Source of the DNA: Sulfitobacter dubius
GTDB taxonomy: Bacteria > Pseudomonadota > Alphaproteobacteria > Rhodobacterales > Rhodobacteraceae
Direction of reading: 5' to 3'
Assembly: GCF_900113435.1 (NCBI RefSeq)
Contig: NZ_FOPG01000001.1
Coordinates: 1,209,230-1,273,229 of the forward strand
DNA: 64,000 nucleotides
The position numbers and the translations under genes were made by a program. Below are positions 36,533 through 46,182 of this stretch, piece by piece. The notes beneath the pieces were generated by a model that was not told the origin of the DNA, did not search any database, and worked only from the letters and a program-made list of their open reading frames with translations. Within the stretch, counting starts at the first letter, position 1, and each line of letters starts with the position of its first letter.

Positions 36533-37383
36533 CGCCCCCGCACCCAGCGATTTGCACTGCGAAAGACAGGGGCGTGGATCGTCAGACGCACGGCGATAAA
36601 GACGATACCCCCCAACGGATCGCTGAGCACGCGTCTCCAGAAAGGGCGCATGTCATCATGCGCATCATCGTTTCGCATCAGTTCGGGAAAGAGCCGCCCC
36701 ACCTCGGCCACGCCCGCATCCTGCCGCCGCCGCACACGCACCAGTGACGCGAATCCTTCGATCATCGGCCAATCATATGTGGCGGCCACCGCAATACGTT
36801 CTTCGGGGCGGAAGTTCAGCCGCGCAAAGGTATCATCCGAGATGATGTTCGGCCAATCCCCCCAACGCGCCCGCCCTGCTCGGTTCATCGCAAAGATACC
36901 AAACCCCGGCACGCCGTGGGTCATAAAGCCTGTCGTGCGCCAAAAACGTGTGTAATGGCGCGTTACCCAATCGCCCATTGTAGTCACCCGTGGGACCCCG
37001 CTGGCATAGCGCGGCGCAGCGTCGACCAGCACTTCGGCCAACTGCCCCAACAAGGGCGGGGAGACCAAAACATCGGCGTCGAGATAGACCAAGACTTCAC
37101 CTCGCGCTGCCGCCTCGCCCGCGTTCCACGCGCTAAGCTTGCTGCCTTCGGTTAGTTCCAGCACCCGCAACGTCCAGCCCCGCCCTTTGAAAACCGATGC
37201 TTCCCTGCGGGCCACTTCGGCGGTCGCGTCAGTGCAACCGTTGGCCACGACAATCACCTCAACCGGCCCCGAGACCGGGCCAGATGCGCAGAGCGCATCG
37301 AGGCAAGCAGGCAGCCAATCCGCCTCATCATGGGCGGGGATCAGGATACTGACCCCCGAAAATTTGGCAGCCGCTAGCGCCAT
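36529..37383 (-). CDS. Glycosyltransferase family 2 (GT-A)
   Basis: 284 residues from ATG 37383. GT-A fold with VSILIPAHDEADWLPACL, VVANGCTDAT and the metal-binding DADV motif (VYLDADVLVSPP). A C-terminal hydrophobic stretch may touch the membrane. It is the last gene of the minus-strand operon that starts with the PKS; its start overlaps the stop of the SGNH/glycosidase-like gene by 10 bp, so the two are probably translationally coupled. Confidence 0.88.
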   Translation of the reverse strand: MALAAAKFSGVSILIPAHDEADWLPACLDALCASGPVSGPVEVIVVANGCTDATAEVARREASVFKGRGWTLRVLELTEGSKLSAWNAGEAAARGEVLVYLDADVLVSPPLLGQLAEVLVDAAPRYASGVPRVTTMGDWVTRHYTRFWRTTGFMTHGVPGFGIFAMNRAGRARWGDWPNIISDDTFARLNFRPEERIAVAATYDWPMIEGFASLVRVRRRQDAGVAEVGRLFPELMRNDDAHDDMRPFWRRVLSDPLGGIVFIAVRLTIHAPVFRSANRWVRGR

Positions 37384-39968
37384 GTGGACACTGCATCCCA
37401 CCGCGGGTTGTCATCCGAGAGGTAGCGCAGCGCGCCCCAAGACCCCCATTTTGTGGGGGTATAAACGTCGGCGAAATGGGTGAACAATTGCCCGCCGACA
37501 GCCTCCCAACCGGCCATCAGATCAGTATAAAGCGCGCCCATCTCAGGCGTGTAATTGAGGTGGTGAAAGAAGTCGGTCAACGCCTCGTTGTCTACCTGCG
37601 AACCAAGCCCAACCACATGGGTGCCGCCCTCATACATCACCAAATCAAGGTCATGCGCCCGCGCCACGGCTGCGTGATAGGGCCAAACACGGCCGATCAA
37701 ATCGGCCAACGTATCATTTTCAAGCCCACTGGCGCCGCCATTGCGCAGGTCTTGGGCCGCGAGGGCCGAGGCCGCGTCATAGCGATGTGTCTCTATATAC
37801 GCCTCTAGGTCGGCCCCGCTAAGCGCCTGCGCCTCTCCCTTCGCGCGGGCGGTGGCAAGACTGTCGGACAGCCAGCCGTTCACCATCTCGGCATTATCCT
37901 CCAGCCCCAGCACTCCGCCGAAGTATCCGGTGATGGCGTAGGCATCAAATGCAGTGGCGGGCGGGTTGTTTCCTTCTTTTTCTGCGACATAAAGCGGTGC
38001 GTCCAGCACTTCGGTTTCCAATCCCAGCCACCCCGTCTGGCTGGAAATCACATTGCGCAACCCTGTGTCTGCTTTGTCGCCGAAGACATCCGTCCAAATC
38101 CGCGCAACTTCGGCGGCGCGGAAGCCGTAGAACTGCATTCCCTTTTCGGCTTCTCCCCAACGGGCTTGGGCCATTTCATCGGCCCAGCGGGTCTGAGCGA
38201 ACTGCCAGTTCCAAACCTCATTGGAGAATTCAACATAGGTGGTCAGGTCTGTGTCCAACGTCTCTAATACATAGGTCGAGAATTCGGTGACATAGGCATC
38301 TTCTGCCAGATGCGGCATGTTGAACCACGGGTCGATCTTTAGCTCATTTGCCAGCGCCACCATGACTTCAACCGGCACGCCGCGCAGGGCATAAGTCACA
38401 TCCTCAGGGCGTGGGCGATTTTCCCACGTGGCGATGGGGCTGTCATTGGTGCCCATCCAATCCATAAAGCGCAGAACCTTCATCCCCGTCAGATGCTGGG
38501 TCCAATCCGGGTTGAACCGTGCGCCTGCATCAAAAGCGGCGGCCCGATCCTCGCGCACCACGGTGATATCGCGCGGCGGGTCGCTCCGATGCATCCGTTG
38601 AATGCGAATTTCCACGCTGCCCGGCCCCGGTGCATAGTCGAACCGGACCTCATTCTTGCCATAGCGTACATTCTTGGCCCGCCCCGCAACCTCGATCACG
38701 CCTGTGCCATTGAACCGCAGCAAATAACGCCCTTCTAGCGATGCTGCCTCCTTTGGCATATCGGTCAGGATCAGCGTGCCGATACTGCCCAATTCCCGTG
38801 GCATCTTGATCGGCCAGCCCTCTGCACTGAGGTAGCCGCCGTCAACCAATTGCGCATATTCCATACCGCCAAAGCGCCCCGGCATATGGCCAAGCCATGG
38901 GCGCGCGGTTTTCATCAGATCAAGAAACGGCGCCTGAACGCTCCAATCGGTAACACTGGCAAGGTTGGTGCCCATAGCGCGCGTGCCTTTGACAGCACTC
39001 TCGGGTGCGACGATTTCAAAGGGGGCACTGAGCACTGGCGCCGGAGGCATTTCGGCCTGCGTGTTCACAGTTTCTGCTGTCGCCGGTGGCCCCGTGGGGG
39101 TGATCGGCGCGGTCTGTGCATTGTCGTCTGCCGCCGGGCGCGACGCCGGGGGAACCGGCACCACGGCGCTGCTTTGATAGGCGCGCACCGCATCCCACGC
39201 CACACGCTGAAGTTCTCGTGCGAGATCGGGGGGGGGTGTTTCAAATGCCTTGCCCCAGCGATTGTTGAAGTCGCTCGGTAACCCCAACGGGTTTTTGCCC
39301 GTCAGCGTAGCGTATTGCGCCATCGCAACGAAATAATGGCCAAGATCGTTCAGGTGAATGTCATCCGCAAAAAGCGCGTCGATCTGGGTCAGCCCCGGCA
39401 CGCGGTCGGCTGCAATCTCATCGTATAGCTGTGCCATCGCCTGCCCGGCTGGGATCAACTCAATCGTTGCGCTGTCTGAACTGCGCCCTTCCGCAACAGA
39501 GGCCGCGATCCCCTCCCATACCGGCAGATCACTTTCCAACCGCTCGCGCCACGGGATATGGGCATTGTCGTCGTATTCAACAGTTTCACCGCTGCCGCTT
39601 TTTAGCGAATGCCACGTCTCTTGCAGATAGACCTTTGCCGCAGGGTTGGCATTTGCAGCAAGGTCAAAGAATGCCTGCACGTAAACTTCGGTATCCGACC
39701 AGCGCGTGTGATTGGCCAGCGGGATCGCCTCGGTCAAGATCAGATGGGTGGTTTGCCCCTCGGGCAGCACGACGCGTGCATCAACGCCTTCGGCGCTGGA
39801 CGATTCCTGCCAATTATGACGTAGGGGCGCACCGTTGATGATCTGGGCGCGCACCTCGCCCTGCCCCAATCCGGCCCGCAGCGTCTCTTGCAGCATATCC
39901 GGCCCGTCAGTGCCAAACAGGCTATGCCCCACCATGAGAACGGAAAACAGACTGCCCAGACCGCTCAT
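37374..39968 (-). CDS. SGNH-like domain fused to a glycosidase-like barrel
   Basis: 864 residues. N-terminal domain (1-250) is SGNH-hydrolase-like: VGHSLFG supplies the block I Ser at the very N-terminus, and ADDIHLNDLGH the DxxH pair. A Pro/Ala/Thr-rich linker (about 270-310) follows. The C-terminal half (330-864) looks like a TIM-barrel glycoside hydrolase, with FSNEVWNW as a candidate acid/base Glu and MYEGGTH as a second Glu. The N-terminal domain is paralogous to the next gene upstream. No signal peptide is visible before the SGNH core, so its location is unclear. The roles I infer are trimming or acyl transfer on the cluster's glycan product. A C9 tract lies in the coding strand. Confidence 0.72.
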   Translation of the reverse strand: MSGLGSLFSVLMVGHSLFGTDGPDMLQETLRAGLGQGEVRAQIINGAPLRHNWQESSSAEGVDARVVLPEGQTTHLILTEAIPLANHTRWSDTEVYVQAFFDLAANANPAAKVYLQETWHSLKSGSGETVEYDDNAHIPWRERLESDLPVWEGIAASVAEGRSSDSATIELIPAGQAMAQLYDEIAADRVPGLTQIDALFADDIHLNDLGHYFVAMAQYATLTGKNPLGLPSDFNNRWGKAFETPPPDLARELQRVAWDAVRAYQSSAVVPVPPASRPAADDNAQTAPITPTGPPATAETVNTQAEMPPAPVLSAPFEIVAPESAVKGTRAMGTNLASVTDWSVQAPFLDLMKTARPWLGHMPGRFGGMEYAQLVDGGYLSAEGWPIKMPRELGSIGTLILTDMPKEAASLEGRYLLRFNGTGVIEVAGRAKNVRYGKNEVRFDYAPGPGSVEIRIQRMHRSDPPRDITVVREDRAAAFDAGARFNPDWTQHLTGMKVLRFMDWMGTNDSPIATWENRPRPEDVTYALRGVPVEVMVALANELKIDPWFNMPHLAEDAYVTEFSTYVLETLDTDLTTYVEFSNEVWNWQFAQTRWADEMAQARWGEAEKGMQFYGFRAAEVARIWTDVFGDKADTGLRNVISSQTGWLGLETEVLDAPLYVAEKEGNNPPATAFDAYAITGYFGGVLGLEDNAEMVNGWLSDSLATARAKGEAQALSGADLEAYIETHRYDAASALAAQDLRNGGASGLENDTLADLIGRVWPYHAAVARAHDLDLVMYEGGTHVVGLGSQVDNEALTDFFHHLNYTPEMGALYTDLMAGWEAVGGQLFTHFADVYTPTKWGSWGALRYLSDDNPRWDAVSTWR
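39228..39236. repeat. G9/C9 homopolymer inside the SGNH/glycosidase-like gene
   Basis: Nine consecutive G on the plus strand, encoding three Pro codons (TPPPD) on the minus strand just before the linker. Shorter than the flippase tract and less likely to be a real switch. Confidence 0.7.
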
Positions 39969-40909
39969 GCTGCGACCCCGCTGTCGGGATGGGCGCGAAC
40001 GACATCCCAGACCACGCGTTGCATTAGTTGGGCGGCCTCAGCACTTGGCGTATTGGCTGGGGTGCCATCGGCGCGGTTCAATTGATGCGGCAGGCCCGCC
40101 GGGTCACGGTGATAAAGCGTCGCGTAATGGGTCAGCGCCACAAGATAGGCCCCCTGATCGTTAAAATGGATCGTGTCCGAGCGACCATTATCGTCGCGCG
40201 AGAATAAATCATGCAGGCTGACAATACCGCCAACCCCACCAGTCTGCTCAACCGCACGGACAAAGGCCGCCATGGCCTGACCGGCGGGGATCAGATGCAC
40301 AGGCACCTCAGAGTGATGCAAAGCGGGGTAGAGCACCTCATCGCGCCAGTATTTGTCAAGGTCACGGTCGATGCGGTTTAGCCAGCCGTTACCATCATCG
40401 GTGTGGTGCCATGTTTCATAAAGGTAAATGCGGGTATCGGGACGGGCCTCATGTGCCAGACTGGCCCAGCGGGCAAGGTAGTCAGGGCTGTCGTGATAAC
40501 GAATGGCATCGGCAATTTCGACCATCTCGGTCAACACCACGGCGTCATAATCGCCCGATCCTATGGCAGCGCGGGCCGGACGGTGCTGCGCGTGATCGTT
40601 GGAGCGTTCAAATCCGTTAATCGCCTCATCCGGCTCCCAATGTTCGCGCAGGGAGGTGCCCCACCCGGTCTGACTGTGAAAACTGTGCCCCGCCCCCACC
40701 ATCTGCGCCAGCATCGCGGGCATGTCGTGGCCCACCAATGAATGCCCCAGATGGTAAACCTGCATAGGACCATTCGGCGCGGTCAACGGCATGGCATAGA
40801 GGTCCTTCGCGCAATCTTGTACCTGCGCCCGGCGAAAGAACCACGTCCCGCCGCCAAGGCTGGCAAGGGCGGCTCCGCCTAGAAAAACGCGGCGTGACAG
40901 TGCGACCAT
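39965..40909 (-). CDS. Tat-exported SGNH-hydrolase-like protein
   Basis: 314 residues from ATG 40909. The N-terminus has a twin-arginine signal (SRRVFLGGAALASLGGG), so the protein is exported folded. The core has YHLGHSLVGHD with the block I Ser and SDTIHFNDQG with the DxxH pair, the same motifs as the N-terminal domain of the downstream fused gene. It is a predicted periplasmic esterase or acyl-transfer enzyme. Its stop overlaps the next start (ATGA), and it begins 5 bp after the phosphopantetheinyl transferase, so it belongs to the PKS-NRPS operon. Confidence 0.78.
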   Translation of the reverse strand: MVALSRRVFLGGAALASLGGGTWFFRRAQVQDCAKDLYAMPLTAPNGPMQVYHLGHSLVGHDMPAMLAQMVGAGHSFHSQTGWGTSLREHWEPDEAINGFERSNDHAQHRPARAAIGSGDYDAVVLTEMVEIADAIRYHDSPDYLARWASLAHEARPDTRIYLYETWHHTDDGNGWLNRIDRDLDKYWRDEVLYPALHHSEVPVHLIPAGQAMAAFVRAVEQTGGVGGIVSLHDLFSRDDNGRSDTIHFNDQGAYLVALTHYATLYHRDPAGLPHQLNRADGTPANTPSAEAAQLMQRVVWDVVRAHPDSGVAA

Positions 40910-40913
40910 GGGA

Positions 40914-41597
40914 TCAAGCTCCTTTGCGATCAATCTGCCCAATCGCCACCCCGCTGACAAGGTGGCCCGCCACAAGGGCGACCCGCCCCGGCAGCTTCTC
41001 GCCGCGGGTAAAGCATTCAGTGGCTTGGGTAAATTCCGCCTCAAATGCGGTGGCGCCCTCGGTCAATGTGACCTCTAACTGGTCAAAGCCGAACAGCGTT
41101 TTCGTCAGTGGATACTGCGCTTTATAGGCCGCTTCTTTGGCGCAGAAGATGCGTTTGGCAGCCCCCAACGGCGCCTGCCCTTGCAGACGGGCGACCTCTA
41201 TTGGGCTACAGACTTCTTGCAGCAGGTCTGCGGGCAGCGGGCCGTCGTCTTCGATATCCACGCCAAGGGCGCGCATGTCGCTTTGGGGTGCCAGCACGGC
41301 GATACACCAATCCGCGCAATGGCTAATTGACCCCACAAGCCCCGGCGGCCAGATCGGCGCGCGATCGGAGGTGGCGAGAATGGGTTCAGGCGCATATCCA
41401 AGTTGACGCATCGCATCTCGTGCCGCGCTGCGGCCGGCGGTGAACTCTGCGATCCGTGCAGGTCGCGCGCGGGCGATCAAGGTGGCTTCGCCCTCCCACA
41501 AGACTGGATGAACAGCGTCAGGCCGCGTTACGGCCACGGCGACAGGCAGGTCAAACAACCTGCGCACCGCCGCCGCAATCTCGGCCTCTTGGGTCAT
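40914..41597 (-). CDS. 4'-phosphopantetheinyl transferase (Sfp/EntD type)
   Basis: 227 residues from ATG 41597; an upstream ATG at 41618 overlaps the NRPS end. Motifs are complete: the GSISHC block (VGSISHCADWCIAVLA), LGVDIED with the Mg-binding Asp, and FCAKEAAYKAQYP with the catalytic Lys. It attaches the phosphopantetheine arm to carrier domains, here most likely Ser1449 of the NRPS and Ser1799 of the PKS. It directly follows the NRPS gene. Confidence 0.92.
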   Translation of the reverse strand: MTQEAEIAAAVRRLFDLPVAVAVTRPDAVHPVLWEGEATLIARARPARIAEFTAGRSAARDAMRQLGYAPEPILATSDRAPIWPPGLVGSISHCADWCIAVLAPQSDMRALGVDIEDDGPLPADLLQEVCSPIEVARLQGQAPLGAAKRIFCAKEAAYKAQYPLTKTLFGFDQLEVTLTEGATAFEAEFTQATECFTRGEKLPGRVALVAGHLVSGVAIGQIDRKGA

Positions 41598-41598
41598 C

Positions 41599-44500
41599 TT
41601 AGCCTTGCCCGCGCCCACGCCCCGCGCGCATCATCCGGCGCTTGGACATGGTTTCAGACCGTGCAGGCGCATCAACATCCGAGGGTGCAGCAGTAGGTGC
41701 TGACACCTTACCGCTCAGCCCGTCAATATGCGCGGCCAGCCCCGAAAGGGTCGGAAAGCGGAAGATATCGGTGATCGACAAAGCGCTGGTGTTCAAGGCG
41801 GCTTTGATGTCGCGATGTGCCTGCACCGCCAAAAGAGAATGCCCCCCCAAGGCAAAGAAATTATCGGCCCCGCGAATGTCAGCAACCCCCAAAAGCGCGC
41901 CCCAGACCTGCGCGATGGCGGCTTGGCTGCCTTCGACTGGGCTGGCTTCTGGCGTCTCACGTGCGGGCGCGGCGGTTCGCTTCACGGGCGCCGGCAGGGC
42001 CTTACGGTCGATTTTCTTGTTGGGTGTCAGAGGCATGGCAGGCAGCGTGACAATGGCCTGCGGCACCATGATATCTGGCAAATTCGCTGCAAGCTGACGC
42101 CGCGCGCTGTCACTCTCAACAGTGGCATCCGCGACGACATAGCCAACAAGCTGCGCACCACCCTGCCCTGCGTCGTCGCGCAGCACGGCCACGGCTTGGC
42201 GCACGCCGGGCAATTCCGCCAGCCGCGCCTCAACCTCTCCCAATTCGATACGATGCCCGCGTATTTTGACCTGCGCATCGGCACGGCCTTCAAAATGCAG
42301 CACGCCCTCGGCGTCCATCCGCACCAGATCGCCCGTATTATAGATCCGGCCCGAAACGGCAAAAGGGTCCGCGATGAACCTCTCAGCGGTCATTTCGGCC
42401 CGCTGCCAGTAGCCCTGCGTCACCCCATCACCACCGATCCAAAGTGCGCCCGCAGCCCCAATGGGCAGCGGTTGCAGCGCATCATCCAGTACATGGACCT
42501 GCGTATTGGCAATCGGCGTGCCGATGGGCGCAGTGGTTGCTTGCGCGTCTTGTAGCACATGGGTGGTCGACCAGATCGTCGTCTCTGTCGGCCCATACAT
42601 GTTTTGGATCTGTGCCTGCGTCGCCTCACGCAGTGCGCGAGACAACGTGCCGGGCAACGCCTCCCCCCCGATCATCAAGGATGTCACCCGCGCCAGCGCA
42701 CCGCGCGCTTCATCGTTCATCACCATCATCTGCGCCATTGATGGCGTGCATTGCAGATGGGTCACCCCGTGGCGGATGATCTGCGCGGCGATGGAGTGGT
42801 CATCCGCCGCCGGTTGCCCGCCCAGATTGGCGCGGCGCAGCACCGCGGCCAAGGGCTTGAGCCCCGCCATTACCTTGTCCGTCGGAATGCCGTAGTCGAT
42901 CAGGCAGGCGATCTCATCCACGCCGATCCGCTTGAGTTGCTCGGCCCGCGCCAGACCGTCGGCCACGGTGCCGAACATGCCGCTGTCGTTGAAATAGCGC
43001 TGAAAGGCGAACTCAAGGATCGCGTCCATTTCCTCAGGCGAAAGCCCCTCAAGATCGATCTCGAAGGGGTTCGTCGTGCCCGCCGGTTTCTTGAAGGCCG
43101 GGAAGGCCCAAGCGTATTGTTTGATAAGCCCCGCCGCCGAGCGCAGGTAGTCTTTCATCGGTTCGCGCGCCCCCTCTTCGGCCTCGTCGCGCGTATCCGC
43201 CAGGTAGCTGTGCAGCATCACCGTGACTTTATGGTCCGCCGGATCATGGCCCGCGCCGCGCAAAGCGTCGTGGTAGATTTTGATCTTATCCGCGACCTCT
43301 TCCACGGATTGGCCAAGCAAGTGGGTCAACACATTGGCGCCAATCTCCCCCGCCTCTTTCCACGTCTGCGGATTGCCAGCCGTGGTTACCCAAATGGGCA
43401 GGACTGTCGACACGGGCCGCGGCTGCGTCACCACTGCATGGGGTGTGCCATCGCCGCGGGGGAACTCTACTGGTTCCCCGGCCCAGAGCTTGCGCAGCTG
43501 GTCGATGGCGTCATACATCGCGGGCTTGTTCTGCGGCGGTGTGTTTTCCGGGCGGAGCACGAAATCGTCAGGCTGCCAGCCACTGGCGATGGCCAAGCCG
43601 ACCCGCCCATTGGTCAGATTGTCGATCACCGCCCATTCCTCGGCGATCCGCGCGGGGTGATGGAGCGGGGCCACGCAAGAACCGGCCCGCACATCGAGGT
43701 TTTGCGTCACCGCTGCCACGGCAGCGCCGGTGACGGAGGGGTTCGGGTAAGGGCCACCAAAGGCATGAAAGTGCCGCTCGGGCGTCCAGACGGCGTTGAA
43801 GCCATTGGCATCCGCGAATTTGGCCCCTTCGAGCAGCAGTTCGTATTTCTTGGGGCCAACGCCATCGTCATTGCCCCAATAAAACAGGTTGAAGTCGATC
43901 TTGCGGTCGCTGGTGGCAATCGGACCATTCGACATCAGCGCCCGGCTGTCATCGCCCGCCAACACCAGCTTGAAGCCCCGCGCGAGGGTCCAGAACAGCT
44001 CTAGCACCGAGATATCAAAACTGAGGCTGGTCACCGCGAGCCAGACCGCACCCGCCTCATGGTCGATGCGGTCGTCCATTCCGGCAAAGAAATTCGCCAC
44101 ATTGCCGTGGCTAACCATCACGCCCTTTGGTGTACCGGTCGAGCCGGAGGTATAAATCAAATAGGCGAGGTCATCAGGCCCGGCATCGGCGGTCGGGTTC
44201 TCGTCGGATGCATTGGCAAGGCGTGGGTCGCGGTCGATCTCTAGTACCTGTGCGCTATGCGTTGGCAGACTTGCCGTCAGGGTCGATTGCGTCACAACCA
44301 CCGACGCCCCACTGTCGGAAAGATAATGCGCCAGACGGTCGGCCGGATAAGCCGGGTCGAGCGGCACATAGGCCGCCCCAGCTTTCAAAATCCCAAGCGC
44401 ACCCACCAAAAGGTCTACGCCCCGCGCGGTGCAGAGCGCCACAGGCATGCCCGGCCCCACCCCCATATCGCGCAGCACATGCGCCAGTTGATTGGCGCGC

Positions 44501-46182
44501 GCGTTAAGCGTGGCATAGCTTAGCGTTTCGCCTTCGAACACCAGCGCTGGTGCATCTGGCGCCCGAGCCACTTGTACCTCAAATGCCGCATGAAGGGTGA
44601 GGGGATCATAGTTGCGTTCGGTCGCGTTCACGCGGTTTAGCAATTGCTCCTCGGCCCCGGACAGCGCCCAGACTGTGCCACAATCGGGCGCATCCGCAAC
44701 CTTGGCAAAGGCAGCCTCCAAACGCGCGGCAAGCAGATTGGTCGCATCCTCGGAGAGCCGCGTGCCATCGGCGAGCAACATGGCTCCCTCGGGCGTCAGG
44801 CAAAGGGTCAACGCCGCGCCAGTGAGGGGGGCAGTCCCGAATGAAATCGCAAAATCCGGTGTCTCAAGCGGGCCAATCGCCGGATCACGCAGCGGCAGGT
44901 CTCGGGCAAAACCCGCAGAATTGGTGGCGTGGGAGAGTTGCGGTGTCAGTAGCTCCAGCACATCGGCAATCGTCGTCCCCGCCTCTGCCGTAACGGTTAT
45001 CGGCAACCAATCGGCCAGTAGCGGCGCGGGCTCTGCTTGGCGGCACAGTGCAAGGCCCCCATCGCCCCGCCCGGCGCTACGCAAAGCCACCAGCGCAGCG
45101 GCGATAACTTGCAGCGATTGTTCAAGATCTTGCGGCAACGGGATGTTTCGCTGAGTAAACCTTGCGGCCCCGGCGGGTGCATCGGCCAACGGAACTGGCA
45201 GCGGATCAAAGCCCGCCAAAGCACGCCGCCACTGCGGTTCTTCAGCGGGCGTGGGGGATGCTCCTGCGCTGCTCGGCAACCGCTCACCCGGTTTGAAGAC
45301 ATCTGATAAAACAATGGGGTCGCCGGAAATGTCGCGCAGCCCCTCTAAGGCCATTTGTGCGTCTGCTGCGGACACGACCAGCCGCGCGCCCTTCACCGAG
45401 ATCACCTCACCGGGGGTGCCGCCTGTCGTCTCTAGCACCTCCACGCTTGATACAGTCAGCACATGCCCCGCGGCGTCCACGACCTTGGCCGTGGTAAGCG
45501 GGTTCCAATATTCGCCAAAGTTCAAACCACGCCCCAGCGCAGAGATCGTCTGTGCGTCATTCGCAAAGTCGATGACGCCGCCGCCTGCGGGCCGCTTGTC
45601 ACGGGCAAAATAGCTTCGCTGGCTCAGGTCTTGCGGGGTGGTCTGCAAGCTGCCGCTTTCCAACTGCGCCAAGACCTCGCCAAAGCTTTCCATTCCGGCA
45701 GCATAGCATTTGGAATTCAGGCTAAAGGCCGTCTCATCTGCGGCGATATCCACCATGCGCTGCGCCAGCAAATCGCCTTTGTCCACGCCCGCCTCGATCA
45801 GGTGCCAACTGACCCCATGCTGCGCTTCGCCGTTCATGATCGCCCAAGCGGGGGTGTTCAGCCCGGCATAGCGCGGCAGCGGCCCATCGTGAAAGTTGAT
45901 CGCGCCACGGGTCGGCAGCGCCAAAACTGCGTCAGAGATTAGGCGCAGGTTGGCGATGCTCAACAACCAATCGGCAGTGACCCCTGCCTGCAATAGATCA
46001 TCGGCCGCGCGGTAAATCGTCAGCCCCTGCCGTTCGGCCCAATCACGCACCGTATCATCGCGGCTGATCACGGCGGCGATCTGGTGCCCCCCCGCCAAAA
46101 TCATGTCACCGCAAGCGATGGTCAGGGATTCGTCCCCCATGAGCAGGGCAGAGAACGGATTAGTCTTGAAACTGGCGGTCAT
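41599..46182 (-). CDS. NRPS module: formyltransferase - partial C-like region - A domain with inserted luciferase-like monooxygenase - PCP
   Basis: 1527 residues. A formyl-THF transferase-like domain (1-310) keeps INFHDGPLP with Asn96 and His98, and a GDLL Asp near 137. Residues 320-520 look like the C-terminal part of a condensation domain, without an HHxxxDG motif. The A domain begins near 525: YTSGSTGTPKGV is core A3. After the A4 region (LSFDISVLELF) comes about 330 residues of flavin-dependent luciferase-like monooxygenase, of the MupA/Atu3671 type (NLFYWGNDDG, PERHFHAFGG). The A domain then resumes (NMYGPTETTIW, A5). A PCP carries Ser1449 in LGGHSL. It is predicted to load one amino acid, oxidise it and formylate it as a starter unit for the PKS. 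The amino acid cannot be read reliably. It overlaps the glycosyltransferase gene upstream. Confidence 0.9.
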   Translation of the reverse strand: MTASFKTNPFSALLMGDESLTIACGDMILAGGHQIAAVISRDDTVRDWAERQGLTIYRAADDLLQAGVTADWLLSIANLRLISDAVLALPTRGAINFHDGPLPRYAGLNTPAWAIMNGEAQHGVSWHLIEAGVDKGDLLAQRMVDIAADETAFSLNSKCYAAGMESFGEVLAQLESGSLQTTPQDLSQRSYFARDKRPAGGGVIDFANDAQTISALGRGLNFGEYWNPLTTAKVVDAAGHVLTVSSVEVLETTGGTPGEVISVKGARLVVSAADAQMALEGLRDISGDPIVLSDVFKPGERLPSSAGASPTPAEEPQWRRALAGFDPLPVPLADAPAGAARFTQRNIPLPQDLEQSLQVIAAALVALRSAGRGDGGLALCRQAEPAPLLADWLPITVTAEAGTTIADVLELLTPQLSHATNSAGFARDLPLRDPAIGPLETPDFAISFGTAPLTGAALTLCLTPEGAMLLADGTRLSEDATNLLAARLEAAFAKVADAPDCGTVWALSGAEEQLLNRVNATERNYDPLTLHAAFEVQVARAPDAPALVFEGETLSYATLNARANQLAHVLRDMGVGPGMPVALCTARGVDLLVGALGILKAGAAYVPLDPAYPADRLAHYLSDSGASVVVTQSTLTASLPTHSAQVLEIDRDPRLANASDENPTADAGPDDLAYLIYTSGSTGTPKGVMVSHGNVANFFAGMDDRIDHEAGAVWLAVTSLSFDISVLELFWTLARGFKLVLAGDDSRALMSNGPIATSDRKIDFNLFYWGNDDGVGPKKYELLLEGAKFADANGFNAVWTPERHFHAFGGPYPNPSVTGAAVAAVTQNLDVRAGSCVAPLHHPARIAEEWAVIDNLTNGRVGLAIASGWQPDDFVLRPENTPPQNKPAMYDAIDQLRKLWAGEPVEFPRGDGTPHAVVTQPRPVSTVLPIWVTTAGNPQTWKEAGEIGANVLTHLLGQSVEEVADKIKIYHDALRGAGHDPADHKVTVMLHSYLADTRDEAEEGAREPMKDYLRSAAGLIKQYAWAFPAFKKPAGTTNPFEIDLEGLSPEEMDAILEFAFQRYFNDSGMFGTVADGLARAEQLKRIGVDEIACLIDYGIPTDKVMAGLKPLAAVLRRANLGGQPAADDHSIAAQIIRHGVTHLQCTPSMAQMMVMNDEARGALARVTSLMIGGEALPGTLSRALREATQAQIQNMYGPTETTIWSTTHVLQDAQATTAPIGTPIANTQVHVLDDALQPLPIGAAGALWIGGDGVTQGYWQRAEMTAERFIADPFAVSGRIYNTGDLVRMDAEGVLHFEGRADAQVKIRGHRIELGEVEARLAELPGVRQAVAVLRDDAGQGGAQLVGYVVADATVESDSARRQLAANLPDIMVPQAIVTLPAMPLTPNKKIDRKALPAPVKRTAAPARETPEASPVEGSQAAIAQVWGALLGVADIRGADNFFALGGHSLLAVQAHRDIKAALNTSALSITDIFRFPTLSGLAAHIDGLSGKVSAPTAAPSDVDAPARSETMSKRRMMRAGRGRGQG

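Noticed and set aside
42751..44004. 417-residue plus-strand open frame opposite the NRPS
   Set aside because: Antisense shadow of the inserted monooxygenase domain; no family motifs.
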